DNA from: Kappaphycus alvarezii
Lineage: Eukaryota > Rhodophyta > Florideophyceae > Gigartinales > Solieriaceae
Reading direction: 5' to 3'
Length of the DNA: 64,000 bases
Assembly: GCA_002205965.3 (NCBI GenBank)
Contig: NADL03000665.1
Coordinates: forward strand, 558,001 to 622,000
Below the pieces are notes generated by a model that saw nothing but the letters and a program-made list of their open reading frames with translations, was not told the DNA's origin and did not search any database. Shown in pieces: positions 32,840-43,440 of this stretch. Every line of letters begins with the position of its first letter. The stretch's first letter is position 1. Position numbers and translations under genes: made by a program.

Positions 32840-33990
32840 GTTGGGTGGTCTCGGGAGCGGGTGATCCAGGGAGTCGATGGCTATAGGGCGGAAATCGAAA
32901 CCAGGGTCGCGGTCTGGGCCATCGTAGGTGGGGCGTCAGGCGACGTGTGAGCTTTCGTTCCACGTCCCTGAGCTTATCGCAGTGGGCGAGGCCTGCAGCT
33001 CCACCTGCAGCCTGGTTGGCCTTTGTTGTAGCGGTAGCTTTGAATCGCGAGGCCACCGAGAGAGCGTGCAAGGGGCCAAATTTTCGTTGAAAGCCGTACT
33101 GAGAGGGGTGGATGCGCAGTTCTTGGTGCATGCATATTGACAGCGCTGCTTCCACCGCTTTCCGCCAGCGGGAGAGAGGATATAGTGGGCGTTAGTTTGC
33201 GGGGCTCTGTCGGTTGCCCTTCTTGGACGTCGGTATGAGAAGCCCTTGGGATCATTGCAGGTGATACGGAGTTGTTCGTCCTACTGAACTCCACCAGGAG
33301 AGCAGGAGATAAGAGGAGAGACGGGGAGTGGCTTTCAGCACTTCAATGAGGATTGAGTTCGCACCAACGGCCCGGCCTATAGGTGCGTCACGAATGCATA
33401 TTTCGAGAGCAGCGCGAAAAGAGGGTAGACTTGAATGGAAGGAGGCTTAGTGAAGGTCGATTACGGTCATGCACCGTTTGCATGTACTTGGTGAAGGAGT
33501 GCGGGGCGAGTTGGGCCCCTGAGCGACGTATGATTACTGTTCTGCGTTTTGCGTTGCGTCGATCTGTAGAAATTGCTTTGAAAAGAGCTGAGGAGGGGCC
33601 AGACTCGAGAAGAAGTGCAGTTTGACGGTAACAAAGGCGCTTCTCACGGCGTATTTCGCTGCGGCCTATTGAGCAGAGTCGTTGGAATTCCTGTAACTCT
33701 GTGGGGTGTTGCATACGGCGCGCTCGACGGAATGCAGCGGCGCGCTTGCTTACTATGGCGTCCAATACGTGGTTTCAAAACGGCTTGTGGCGACGGGGTT
33801 TTCGTGGCGCGATGTCTTGCCAAGTTGAAGAATGGCGGAGGCGACGTGTGTGTACACTTCCCGGGCGAAGGTCGGGGTGCACTTATCCAGGAAGGGGATA
33901 ATTGCGGGGAAGGTAGCTTCGTAGACCTGGTTTACCCGTGCTCTATTTGCAGGGGAAGACAGTAAGCATTTCGTGATCCAGCGAGGCAAG
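32840..33990 (-). pseudogene. Second LINE family: RT N-terminal part and linker
   Basis: Minus-strand sense text runs from about 33990 to 32840 in several frames. The open frame 33765-33388 reads RRARRMQHPTELQEFQRLCSI, IGRSEIRREKRLCYRQTALL, SALFKAISTDRRN, AQLAPHSFTKYMQTVH. This is the endonuclease-to-RT linker of many LINEs. Further on come short sense pieces with proline- and lysine-containing text, then EAALSICMHQELRIHPSQYGFQRKFGPLHALSVA (33155-33050), the RT palm entry region with the conserved HPSQYGFQ. The YADD region is missing; the sequence ends near the repeat at 32835. It differs from the 16-18-kb LINE family. Confidence 0.6.
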
Positions 33991-34229
33991 GGTTGGGACT
34001 GTTACCAGGATGGGTGAGTATCTCAGGCGCCGTTGAAGCCAGGCTGGACAGTGGAAGTAAGAGGTACGGAAGCGGTAGCGATATCCGGCGATATCCGGCG
34101 TTCTGGAGCCCAAGCGGCCGCGGGCTTGATGCAGCAGTAACAGGTTGGACCTCGGTTATTTCAGAATCCAAAGAGGCTGTGCAAAGGGCAGCGGGATTGG
34201 AACACCATTAAATCATTTCGTCACCATGC

Positions 34230-34800
34230 ATTGATTTTCTCCATGTATTTGAACCAGCGTGGGTGTACTGCGCCCCATGTCCCGGACTCTACACAAGCAT
34301 TAACCTACGTGAGTTCTCCGTATGGTCGGAGTGCTACGGCCAAGCCCCGATCTTCTCTCCCGCCACTAAGTGCCCATGACCTTATTGCTGGGAAACCCTT
34401 GACATTTATGGCGACCACCTCATGGATTGCCTCGAAGGGGGACCAAGAGTCAACCGCTATGATCGTGAGCTGAACCTCTTGGCTCGGGACCTTGCGAAGG
34501 CTGCTTGTCACCCCGCTGTCGAGCATGGAGAAGGGCTTCAACGCACCAGGCTCGATTATCGGGCAGCAGGGAGCGCGGGGGTATCTTCTTCTTCGATGTC
34601 ACCGTTGTGAACCCTCTCGCACCCTCCAACAGAAGAGCTCCATCCGCCAGAGGTAGACTTGTGCTTGTACCAATAATTAGCCTCGGCGGTTGGCACCCGG
34701 ACGCCTATGTCGCGCGTGCCGACACCGCGAGGAAGGTAGCTGTGAGGGCGATTGAAATGTATAGCAAGGTCCCGGTCGTGCTAACTCAAAAGACACGCTG
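34230..34800 (+). pseudogene. LINE endonuclease-like C-terminal domain, copy 1
   Basis: In frame-shifted plus-strand text I read LSAHDLIAGKPLTF, then MDCLEGGPRVNRYDRELNLLARDL, GIFFFDVTVVNPLAPSNRR, ISLGGWHPDAYV and AVRAIEMYSKVPVVL. An FFDVTVVNPLAP strand followed by GGWHPDA recalls the restriction-endonuclease-like domain after the RT in some LINEs. The second copy on the opposite strand (34990-35466) has FFHFTFFNPLAPSKGR and HGDWHSDANAVL. Confidence 0.6.
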
Positions 34801-34989
34801 CAAGTGCAGTTGTGCCCAATATGTAGTTTGTTTGCGGGTGGCCGTGAGGTTTATTTTTTGGCTTCTCTCTCCACGGGGAAGAATTTTTGGGTTATTTTAA
34901 TGTATAGAAGATGTGGTCAGTTGTACACGTATCCACGCCCCTGGAAGTGCGTAACGCGGGGAAAGTCGAAACGGAGTAGCGCTAAATAC
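34801..34989. other. Spacer between two inverted LINE domain copies
   Basis: This 190-bp spacer separates the converging LINE endonuclease-like fragments. No open frame or motif stands out. Confidence 0.4.
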
Positions 34990-35466
34990 TGTAAATTCCC
35001 TATAGGGCCAGCTCAATGCCTGAGCAGGCCGGCCGCGTTAGACATAACTGCTGCAGCAGAGTTAAGACCGCTCGAACCTTCCCATAAGTCTCCATCGCTC
35101 GAACGGCCACGTTCCGCGCGACATCAGTTAGCACCGCATTCGCGTCTGAATGCCAGTCTCCATGGGTCGATATGGGGATGGGCACAAGCCCTCCTCTAGC
35201 AAAGTCGCGAGCGAAGTTTCATACTTTCTGCGCTTGGCGGATATTGCTACATTGAGGGAAGTGAGCGGATTAAAAGTACGCGCTCTCCCTTTAGAAGGCG
35301 CGAGGGGGTTGAAGAACGTGAAATGGAAGAAGTCTGTTCCTCCATTGCTGCCCATTGCCTGAATGTCTGGCCTTGTGAGGTAGAGGCCCTGTCGCTGCTT
35401 GATGGCGGGTGGCGGGTTGCTTTCTGCGGGTCCAGGGCGAGGAGGACTACTTGGCGTTCGACTCAT
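34990..35466 (-). pseudogene. LINE endonuclease-like C-terminal domain, copy 2
   Basis: The open frame 35466-35128 reads QGLYLTRPDIQAMGSNGGTD, then FFHFTFFNPLAPSKGRARTFNPL and KRRKYETSLATLLEEG. The next frame continues CPSPYRP or PIPISTHGDWHSDANAVLTD, VARNVAVRAMETYGKVRAVLT to about 34990. It aligns with 34550-34790 read from the other strand. One frameshift near 35165 breaks it. The two copies face each other, so they come from two insertions or an inversion. Confidence 0.65.
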
Positions 35467-36019
35467 CGGGTTCAGTGGCCACCATGCAAGCAGTGAATCA
35501 TATAGTATAACACTCAGATATGCAATTTGATTGGGTTATAGCCACCATATTCGTCAGAGTAAACGAACCAACCCCTTTTCCTCACTTTGAAGCAGCGCAG
35601 AGAGTTCTACAATTCCAATATGCCCAAAATTCCCAACCTACCTTGTATATCTGCATTAGTCAGAAAAATCTCTGGTGAAGAGTTTACAGACTCAAGAGGA
35701 GCTACGCAGCATGCTTATTTTCTTGCTCCTAAATAGTGTAACCTCTTGATGTGATCGAGCTTTAACCATTGCAAATTCTTGCTACAAAAATTTGGAGAGG
35801 AAACTAGGACGAGGTAGAAGGCTGCAATAGGATTAGGGAACCTGCTACAAACGAGTTTCATTCATTCCTCCTAATACTCTACCCACACTGAGAGACTTGA
35901 ATCCGCTTCCGGAGAACATTGCGTGGAAGCCACAGGCTTCCGGGAACGTAGATGCAACTTTTTTATCGCGCAGGTCAGCATACTTTCGAGTATACGTGTA
36001 CTAGTCCCTAGAAATAACG
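35467..36019. other. Non-coding flank upstream of the segmental duplication
   Basis: No open frame of interest and no recognisable repeat. Composition is intermediate. The segmental duplication begins near 36020. Confidence 0.5.
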
Positions 36020-38885
36020 CGGAACGCATGGTGTCAATGGCTGTCACCAATCGGATTTTCTGACAACTTGGGAGGGCGCGTGCAGTTTCACCAATTTCAG
36101 TCTATCTCATACTTCGTGGAGAGCCCTTAGTGGAAGGAAAGTTTGCTTGGTAAGCGAAAAGCAACTCTCCTGCACCACGGTTCATCTGACGAAAAGATGA
36201 AATGATCATCAAAATACTTTCTCGTCAGGGAACCAGTGTCAGCACAGTTCCGTCTACAGAGCGCTCCCCATGGTATGAAGAACTTAAAAGGAGCTCCAAG
36301 GTTTAGACTGACCAGACGCCAACTGTAACAGCAATCATCCCACGCAGCACATTTCAATGATCTCCAACCCTTTCCCACAGCTTAACCAACTGATCTCATT
36401 CATCTGCTCTATCTATCCGTAGTTCCTCCCTAAAGCTTCCCATATCGAAGCTTCGCGGGCAGAAGTGGCGATAAGAATCTGTCTCCCGACACTCCCATAA
36501 ATACTCAAGCTATCTCCTCTTGCAAAAGCTCCTCCGCTCCAAGCAAAGATTTAAAAATGGACCACAGCACTCCCAGGTGCGTCCGTTTCGGCTTGAAATT
36601 CGCAGAGCAGGATACGGTCATTCCCAATGAAACCGTGTCCCATACCCCCGACAGTCCCGGTACCTTAACAAGGAGATGCAGCGTGAGTAGTGATGATTCA
36701 AGTAAGGAGGCAAGCCGTGTCCAAACTCCTCGCGGCCGTTCCTTGAATCCGGAGAAGAAAAAAGGTAAACGGAGTCAAACCCCGTTCGCACGCCGTCGCG
36801 TCAACATTTACGAGTCCGATTCTGACGACGATACCCCTCAACATAACGCCAGCAGGAAAGGCTGTGTTCGCTTTGCAGCTCCGAACAGCAACGCCGAAAA
36901 AGAGGCTCAGATTGGTGCTTCGACCCAAGACCAAGAAAGTGCTGATGTTACCGGCTCTAGCGAAAGTAGTGCATCTGGGAACTCCGCATCATCCTCCAAC
37001 TCATCTACTGCTCCTCATCGCGGCCGTCCCCGCGAAATATCAAGCAAACCTGCAAGAAGGAGCCAGACGCCTTTCAGTCATCGCCGAATCAACCTTGATG
37101 ATATTAACGACGATGAAGGGCCGTCCGAGGCCTCGTGTTCTGCTGACACAAACTCCGCGACTATGACGCTTTCCAGTAATCGTTCTGGAAGGCGTGATAG
37201 TCCAAATGCCCCGGCAACTTCCGGTGAAGGTAGTGCAGGTAGCCGCACTAGCAAGCCAACCTCGAGCACGTTAACCTCGATTGCTGTGGATAATGGATCA
37301 CAGAAAAAGGAAGAGGGAGCTCCTAGACGTCGAGTGTCGTTCTCCCAAGACAATATGCTGATTGGGAAAGACGGGAAGGAGCCAAGGAAATCGCGTAGAT
37401 CGAGGCTGAGGGTATCCTTCATAGAGGACTCTAAATCGCGACCCACAAGTCGAGCAGGACATCACATGGACGTAAATGGAACCCTGCCCCCCGTCAGCAC
37501 AGTTTCATCGGGCGCAGTCTCCCGGGGACCTCAAAGTTGTTCTTCTGGGGTGTCGGATTCGAAAGATGCGAGGAAGGGGGCCTGTGCGAGGAGTTCAGAA
37601 GGTCCAGGGGATGTCAGAGATAGAAACATGATAACTTTTGAGAAGGCCGCAGTGAAGAAAGAGGGCCATAGCGTTGGGAGGAAATCCGTGAAGTTTGCAG
37701 AGAGCGAGGTGGACAGGGAGCCGCAGCAGAGGGGGAGGACGATGACACGACAAAAAGGGAAGCGGAGCCCAACCCCGTTTACGAGAGGGAAAGTATGGGC
37801 AGTGGAGTCTGAAAACCTTGACCACTGGGAGGAAGAAGGTAAGGGTGACGACAGCGTGAGTGAAAACAACAACGGGGATAGGAAGACGGTTTCGTTTGAC
37901 TTGGCCTCTCTGGATAGGGCAAGGCTGGAACTATACGGTGAGATTGAGACTGGAGGCGAGGATACTGTGGACGAGGATCAGGTGTGTAAGACTCTGCCGT
38001 CATTGGGTCGGCGGGGTCGTTCTCGTACCAGGGGGGGAAGAGGGGCCATCAAGAGAGCTCCCACGCCTTTTCCCAAACGGAGAATCAATATCGACACGTA
38101 TGACTGCGAGGCAGAGGAAGATGCTGAGCCGTGTGTGGTAAAGACGGTCAGGGGTCCAGGAGTTGAGCGCGATACGCGAGGTGGGCGGGTGAGTTTTGGA
38201 AGTCGGCTGAGCAGTTTGCAGACTGTGAACAATTGTATGACTTCCGAAGAGGAAGACAGCGGATTTGGCGGTGGGGAAGGAAAGAAGAAATGGAAAATGA
38301 GTGATGTGTGGAGGACGATGTCGAGGGTTACGGAGACAACGATGCACTCGTTTGACAGCGAAAATGTCACCCTTGAAAAGGGTACACAGACAGAGCTTGA
38401 GCTTGGGGACGGCCATCACGTGACACACATGGTGCAGGTAACCATGGAGGCTGGCGTGCAGACCTGCTGTAGGGAAAGCGCTTGGGAGTAGGTTTGGAGG
38501 CGGGGGAGGCATTTGGAAAACGGGTTTTGTAGTGGGTTTTGTTAGAGCTGTTTTGGAGAGTTAAGGGAGACATGATCTTTCTCTCCATGAATCTGAGAGT
38601 ATTGGTAAGGTGCGAGATTGTGCTTATTGCACAATGACTTCTTGAAATTGTAGTGAAAGATAGTTACGCAAGTGTTGAACGTGCCCATTTTGAGTGGGTC
38701 TATAAATTGAATGACATGGGTGATACAAAGAGATGTATTGTAGCCATTCACGCTGGTCTGTGAAACTGAGCCGAGAGGAGGTGGTCATGGCAACGGGGTC
38801 GTGGGCGATGATGCAGGGATCCCGAATGATTCCTTGCGTGCCGTGGTGGCACATGCATTGACGATAAGAGATCGGATTGTCCTGG
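36020..38885 (+). repeat. Segmental duplication, intact copy (partner 11930-14800)
   Basis: It matches the segment at 11930-14800 from the 5' flank (GGAGGGCGCGTGCAGT at about 36072) through the gene to the 3' flank (GTGGCACATGCATTGACG near 38850). The duplicate includes about 540 bp before the start codon, which may hold the promoter. The sequences diverge abruptly outside these limits. Confidence 0.9.
36557..38491 (+). CDS. 644-residue low-complexity protein with repeated RVSF-like and RSQTPF-like motifs
   Basis: This is the longest intact frame in the window. The start ATG follows a stop in frame, and the same ATG is conserved in the duplicated copy. The protein is rich in Ser, Arg, Glu and Gly and probably disordered. 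Two short motifs recur. The first, [KR]R[SA].TPF.[RK]R[RK][IV]N followed by acidic residues, is at about residues 71-84, 167-180, 402-412 (degenerate) and 500-512. The second, [RCST]V[RSK]F, is at 8-11, 103-106, 259-262, 285-288, 377-380, 444-447 and 544-547; RVSF is the classic docking motif for protein phosphatase 1. Near the C-terminus, KGTQTEL (608-614) and GVQT (633-636) resemble dynein light chain LC8 binding motifs. These roles are inference from short motifs. No signal peptide or membrane segment is visible. I do not recognise a family. Confidence 0.75.
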   Translation: MDHSTPRCVRFGLKFAEQDTVIPNETVSHTPDSPGTLTRRCSVSSDDSSKEASRVQTPRGRSLNPEKKKGKRSQTPFARRRVNIYESDSDDDTPQHNASRKGCVRFAAPNSNAEKEAQIGASTQDQESADVTGSSESSASGNSASSSNSSTAPHRGRPREISSKPARRSQTPFSHRRINLDDINDDEGPSEASCSADTNSATMTLSSNRSGRRDSPNAPATSGEGSAGSRTSKPTSSTLTSIAVDNGSQKKEEGAPRRRVSFSQDNMLIGKDGKEPRKSRRSRLRVSFIEDSKSRPTSRAGHHMDVNGTLPPVSTVSSGAVSRGPQSCSSGVSDSKDARKGACARSSEGPGDVRDRNMITFEKAAVKKEGHSVGRKSVKFAESEVDREPQQRGRTMTRQKGKRSPTPFTRGKVWAVESENLDHWEEEGKGDDSVSENNNGDRKTVSFDLASLDRARLELYGEIETGGEDTVDEDQVCKTLPSLGRRGRSRTRGGRGAIKRAPTPFPKRRINIDTYDCEAEEDAEPCVVKTVRGPGVERDTRGGRVSFGSRLSSLQTVNNCMTSEEEDSGFGGGEGKKKWKMSDVWRTMSRVTETTMHSFDSENVTLEKGTQTELELGDGHHVTHMVQVTMEAGVQTCCRESAWE

Positions 38886-38891
38886 GAGTGA

Positions 38892-39330
38892 GAGATTTCA
38901 TCGGACATCTTTGAACCAGCCAGCTTATCTGTTACAGTAAATGAACCCTTCGTGTTCCCCCTTTTAGAACATGTCAGGAATAGAGTATTACGGAGCAAAG
39001 CAATGCAACTTCCGGCGATCGAATTTTGTTGCTGAACCGACGGGTTGAGAATTAAGGAGTCGATGACGTCGTGTACAGACTGGATGGTAGGAGGCTCAAA
39101 AGGTATCTTTTCCTTGAGGGAAAAAGTTTTGTTGCTTTACTTCTTGGGGGCACTGACGGCTCTGTCCCCGCTGTGCCTCCGCTGCGTCCCGAGAGGAAGG
39201 AGTTACCGTACAGCACTGTACTGCAGTACTGGTGGTAGATCTTTGCGAGTTCGAGAGCACGAAAGAGAGCGGAGAGTAGTTGAAGATTAACTGCGCAGGC
39301 ATGCGGCAGGTGGCGACTTGTCGCTCCCGC
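38892..39330. other. Spacer between segmental duplication and LINE fragment
   Basis: Open frames of 80-125 codons occur but overlap on both strands without motifs. A short palindromic TACAGCACTGTACTGCAGTA lies near 39207. Confidence 0.4.
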
Positions 39331-41040
39331 ATCACCTGTAGGCTAATCGCGAAGCGGTAAGAAAGTCGCGGAGTTCCAGCAGAGGGCAAGATTACTGACA
39401 GGAAATGGTGAAGGAGGCGAGTCGTCGGAAGAAGTAATAGCCCACTTCGCCGAAAGCGCCATAGAAAGCAATCTCAACTAGTGAGAGGAGAATATCGTTT
39501 TGGTCAGTAATCGCCGCAATGACGATGACTCTCGCGCTCTGCGAGTGTCGTGGCAGCGCCTGCAGTAACTAACATGGCGAGATGTTGCAACAGGCAGAAT
39601 GATGTGCGGCAGTAACGTCTAGAGCGATATCACTTGTGTGAAGCCCATAGGCGCCCCAAATGTAGAGTTCCATCCATAATGAAGGGAACTCCAAGGGAGT
39701 AGGGGATTTGGAATCACGGGAGGGGAGCGAATGTTCGACGAAGGCGGCGATGCCAACTTCCTTACAGAAGCAGGCGAGAATGTTGCGAAGGACTTGATGT
39801 CGGCGAGTCATGTCATGTTTGTACTTGCAGGTAGGCCCGCCGTTTGATCCAAACGGCTTGGCAAGCTTAGTAGACCAGCATCTAGTGGGAATAGCGCGGT
39901 ACCGAAACGGATAGCCAAGGCGACTTTCCAAGCAGGGGATGACATCTGCGTACCGCGTTGAGGATGAGGAAGCCAATAGAAAACCGAGGAGGAGAGGTAT
40001 GGGCGCACATAGAGGAGCCGGGCTCGGTCGGGTGTTCCTGCGGACAAGAGCGAGCAGTCAGGCTTAGAAAGCATGAGTCAAATGGTGATCGCAGATTGGA
40101 GCCTTGCACCGGGGGCAAGCGAAGAACAACGCTCGAAAACGGCAATGGCTGTTAGCGGGGTTTCATGCAAAGGCACGCTGAAGGAGCCGTCATGTCCCAT
40201 ACCCCCTTGTTGTTGGCTGTCCTTGAGATGGACTTCTAAACGCGCGGCTCCTCAACTATGACTGGGTCGGAATGCCCTTTTGAATCGATTGTAGTTTTCT
40301 GGAGTGTTTCTGAATATAGTCAAATATTTCTTCCACCTTAAAATACCCAAACCTTACCCCCTAGTAGACGACGGGGTAGCTGCAGATGGCGGGAAGAGAG
40401 CAGGGGTCGGCAAACCGAGAGACCTCATCCAAGTGGCGGCCATTAAAGAGGGCTACGAGTTGGGAGACAAGATGCAAAGAATCGATTACAGATGGTATTA
40501 AAGCCGCCTCGGTAATGTCGGACGTCTGCAGGAGACCGAGTCCGCCCGTTGACAAAGGGAGGACGACAGCCGAGCCCAATCCGGGCAGCTCAACTGCAGT
40601 AATTGGAACGATTCCCTCTGGTTTTGATCAAAGCTGGCGGCCAGTACCGCAGATTGAGTGGGGGGAAGCGTATGTATCAAGATGATAACCTTGGAGGCAT
40701 TAGCTCAGAAGCTGTGGATGGGGAAAACCAATTGAGCGACATCAGAATCTTGGAAAGATGTGAAGATATGGTCGAAAGTACGACCGACGGCGGTTTTGCG
40801 GCGTATGGAGAATTCGAACGCGAAAGTGTTTGAACCAATAGAAGATCCCAGGACAGTGAAAGCCGAGGTAGTCGAAAGGAGGGAGGGAAGTAAACACGGG
40901 CATCGGAAGGGAAGAGCTGGCTTTGCTGAAATTGGTGTTAACCAAAACTGGTTCCAGCCTTTAAATCTGCCTGTACCCCCCTCTTCACGTAAGGACAAAC
41001 ACTGTAAGGACCTACAGTATCTTCTCACGTCTTGCGCAGA
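39330..41040 (-). pseudogene. LINE C-terminal half: RT thumb and endonuclease-like domain
   Basis: Minus-strand sense text reads from 41028 to about 39340 across frames. In order: FTVLGSSIGSNTFAFEFSIRR (40860 region), matching GIDLLGAPIGSPQF of the 30.8-kb LINE; LPLSTGGLGLLQTSDITEAALIPSVIDSL (40560), the conserved GGLGL block of LINE RTs; RLGYPFRYRAI, then TRRHQVLRNILACFCKEVGI and LHTSDIALDVTAAHHSAC (39976-39569), the His-containing endonuclease-like region. It ends DQNDILLSLVEIAFYGAFG. Upstream RT palm motifs are missing, so this is a 5'-truncated or partly deleted copy. Its final 300 bp match 14940-15270 in opposite orientation. Confidence 0.7.
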
Positions 41041-41154
41041 ATAACTAGACGCGGAAGTTTTCTTGGATAATTTGGAATAAAACAGTCAAATTAAAAAAAC
41101 TGGCCAATACTGTTCTTTTTACAATGCCATCTCACTTCTAAAAGCTATATTAAT

Positions 41155-41515
41155 TCAAAAATTTAAAAAGTATAGGAAAAGGTTACTTGAGAGGGTGACG
41201 AAACTAACAGTCAGGTACGGGTTTGGGGGACAGGCCATTTCCAGGTTGCATTCGCTATTTTTCTCAATGGCCCGAAAGTGCACAGAAATTTTAAATAGTG
41301 CGAAAAAGTTGTACTCGCTACTGTAGCCCGCGATAATCATGAATATATGCATATAGTGAGGTGTGGAACGCATGGATAGAGTACACTTTAAGTAGTTGCG
41401 TTCTGTACTGTTTCAATATTCATTTACAGTATTGTAATATTTTAGGTGGCCTGTTTTGTATTAGTTGTCTCCCAGTAAAAGGTTCTGAATCCAAAAAAGT
41501 GTCATTTCTGTCCCA
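41155..41515 (-). repeat. Dispersed repeat, copy B, first half, with gene relic
   Basis: The minus-strand frame 41373-41155 (72 codons, SSEYNFFALFK then ECNLEMACPPNPYLTV) aligns with the start of the decayed gene at 1903. The flank to about 41515 matches 1910-2085 (AAAGGTTCTGAATCC). Only the first 50 codons are homologous; the rest diverges. Confidence 0.7.
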
Positions 41516-41637
41516 CTAGCTCGTCCCTTCCATTCTTTTCACGAGAAAACTCTTGCCATCTTCCTGAAACCCTCTCCCCTTCCCTCCTGGTGTCTATCCG
41601 TCATAGCACTGTCCTCATACGAGGCACGCTTTATTCT

Positions 41638-41993
41638 CATATGAGGACAATTTCCGTTACATTTTGGAAAGATATATGTTTTAGAAGCCCGAAAAAGGTT
41701 TTGTATGTTAAGTTACAGTATAGTAATTTTTACTGTACATGCGCCCCCGTTTCAGAAACCCCCAACTATAATACGAACTATTTCCCTTACAAAATGAAGT
41801 CGTTTTCACAACTTCTTGCGAAGAGCGGAAGCTGGAAGGGAAAATTGCTCTAGCCTTAACCGAGGCCAACAATCTTGAAAAGTTTGTTTTGATCAGCCAT
41901 CTACACTCAGGAACTAATACAGAGGGACAAGAAATGCGCTGAGGTAAAACACTTTTGTTTTGAAAAAGAAGTGCTAAGAATAGTCCTCATATG
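41638..41993. mobile_element. Short inverted-repeat element (MITE-like)
   Basis: The stretch starts CATATGAGGAC (41638-41648) and ends with its exact reverse complement GTCCTCATATG (41983-41993), a perfect 11-bp inverted repeat around about 356 bp. TCATATGA, itself palindromic, occurs at both ends and could be target sequence instead. A third copy of GTCCTCATA lies just outside at 41611. The interior holds the dispersed repeat shared with 32555-32835. It has no coding capacity of its own. Confidence 0.45.
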
Positions 41994-42962
41994 AGAACAA
42001 CGGTCCCATAGACAATAGATTGCCCTTCTCCAACCTTCACTCTGCCACGCCCGGCGCCTGCGACGCATTAGGCGCGGGCGCCGGGCACTCGTGTCCTCCC
42101 GCGTCTTGCGGATCGCGCACTTACGTCTACGGGGCTCTAGTTGCATCGGCCGGGGATATGGCCTTCTCAAGTGGCGGTTTCTCCCTCGCCAGTAAGGCTC
42201 TCACCCTGGACCAAGTACCGCAACGCTCAGTACACCCTGCCGCACTCAACCCTGGCGATTCTCCCGCCAGCATGGGAGGGTTCCTGAACAAAACGGTCCG
42301 GTGGTCTTACCCAAGGCCCTTCTTCTGGAGCGCTTGTCTTCGTCGCTGTGGATTTCTGTAAGTATCGCGATTACAGCGGAAGTTTTCCAAGCGATTGCAT
42401 CCATGGCTCGCCACGGTTGTGATGGTGGATTCTGTCCTGCCTCCCTTTTGCTGGGTATCGCACTACTGGCACAACGAGCAAGACGGCACTTTGCTGCTCT
42501 TCACTTGGCCACCGTCTATGACGGAGTGACGGAGTTAGCTCGGACCCAGAGCTTACTTATTCAGTCCCCAAATCAAACAGGCCCATCGTCCACGTTCCGT
42601 GTCCACCGAACCCCTCACGCCCATCACAAATAAGTAACGAGCAGCCTCTATCTTCCCGGGAAGCCGCCTCTGTCCCATTCAACCCCGAAGTCGCCTATGG
42701 GCAGGCGTACACTGGGAGCGCAGGTAAGACTACTACGAGCTCGGAAACGGCGAACAAATTGGCCCTTTTGGAACTGAGCCCTGTTACATCAGCCTCTAAA
42801 ACAAGAAAACTACCGGTCAACACCTCATGTTTACCGAAACCCTCACGCTCATCATCTGTCGATGATGGGAGGCCCTTATCTTCTTCGGAAGCCGCCCCCA
42901 TCACATTCAACCCCGAAGTCGCCTATGGGCGGGCGTACACTGGCGCGCGAACGAGGCTATAA
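41994..42962 (+). other. GC-rich former coding segment with an internal tandem duplication
   Basis: Open frames 42020-42361 and 42301-42633 overlap, and the second reads FQAIASMARHGCDGGFCPAS then IALLAQRARRHFAALHLATVYDG. After 42600 a block of about 105 bp is present twice, at 42608-42716 and 42838-42945, with the shared text FNPEVAYG[QR]AYTG. The GC content, Pro/Ser richness and setting resemble the LINE ORF1-like segments at 15.5 and 31.7 kb, so decayed LINE ORF1 is the best guess; there is no direct alignment I trust. Confidence 0.35.
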
Positions 42963-43234
42963 CGAGCATGGAGACGACCACTGGTGTTCCTCTGCAGGGT
43001 CCGTATGGAACTGAGCGCCTGTGTGTGCTGGTTACCTGGATGGACTGGTCTGACTCTAATTCTGTGGAAGGCAAGGACGTTAATTAGCGACGTCGCCGAC
43101 CCATTAGAGTCATGTTCGATTGAGAAAGAGGATCAGTAAGTGTTGGACTTACGCGCAGGTTGTGACATTGCAAGACCGTACCTTCACATACTAATGTTAT
43201 CCGTGATTACAGCCGACCTCATTTTTCAATCATT
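42963..43234. other. Spacer, nothing recognised
   Basis: About 270 bp of mixed composition with no open frame of note. It lies between the GC-rich segment and the second half of dispersed repeat copy B. Confidence 0.4.
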
Positions 43235-43440
43235 AAAACACCCAAAGTTTTCCCCTTTTCCTATCACCCTTTACGCAACTCTACTCCAAATGCTGTGACC
43301 AAGTTTGGTGCTCTAGGGTTGGTTTGCGGCTAATATTTGGGCTACTGAAAACTGGGGACTAGCTGTGAGGTGAGCATTTTTTCCAAAATGCTTATTTGAT
43401 TTGAAAATTATCTGTTTTTATCGCGAATCATTTTTTGGTG
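43235..43440 (-). repeat. Dispersed repeat, copy B, second half
   Basis: It matches 2120-2277, with GACCAAGTTTGGTGCTC at about 43302 and TATTTGATTTGAAAATTAT near 43390. Orientation agrees with the first half at 41155-41515. The 1.7 kb between the halves is inserted relative to copy A. Confidence 0.75.
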
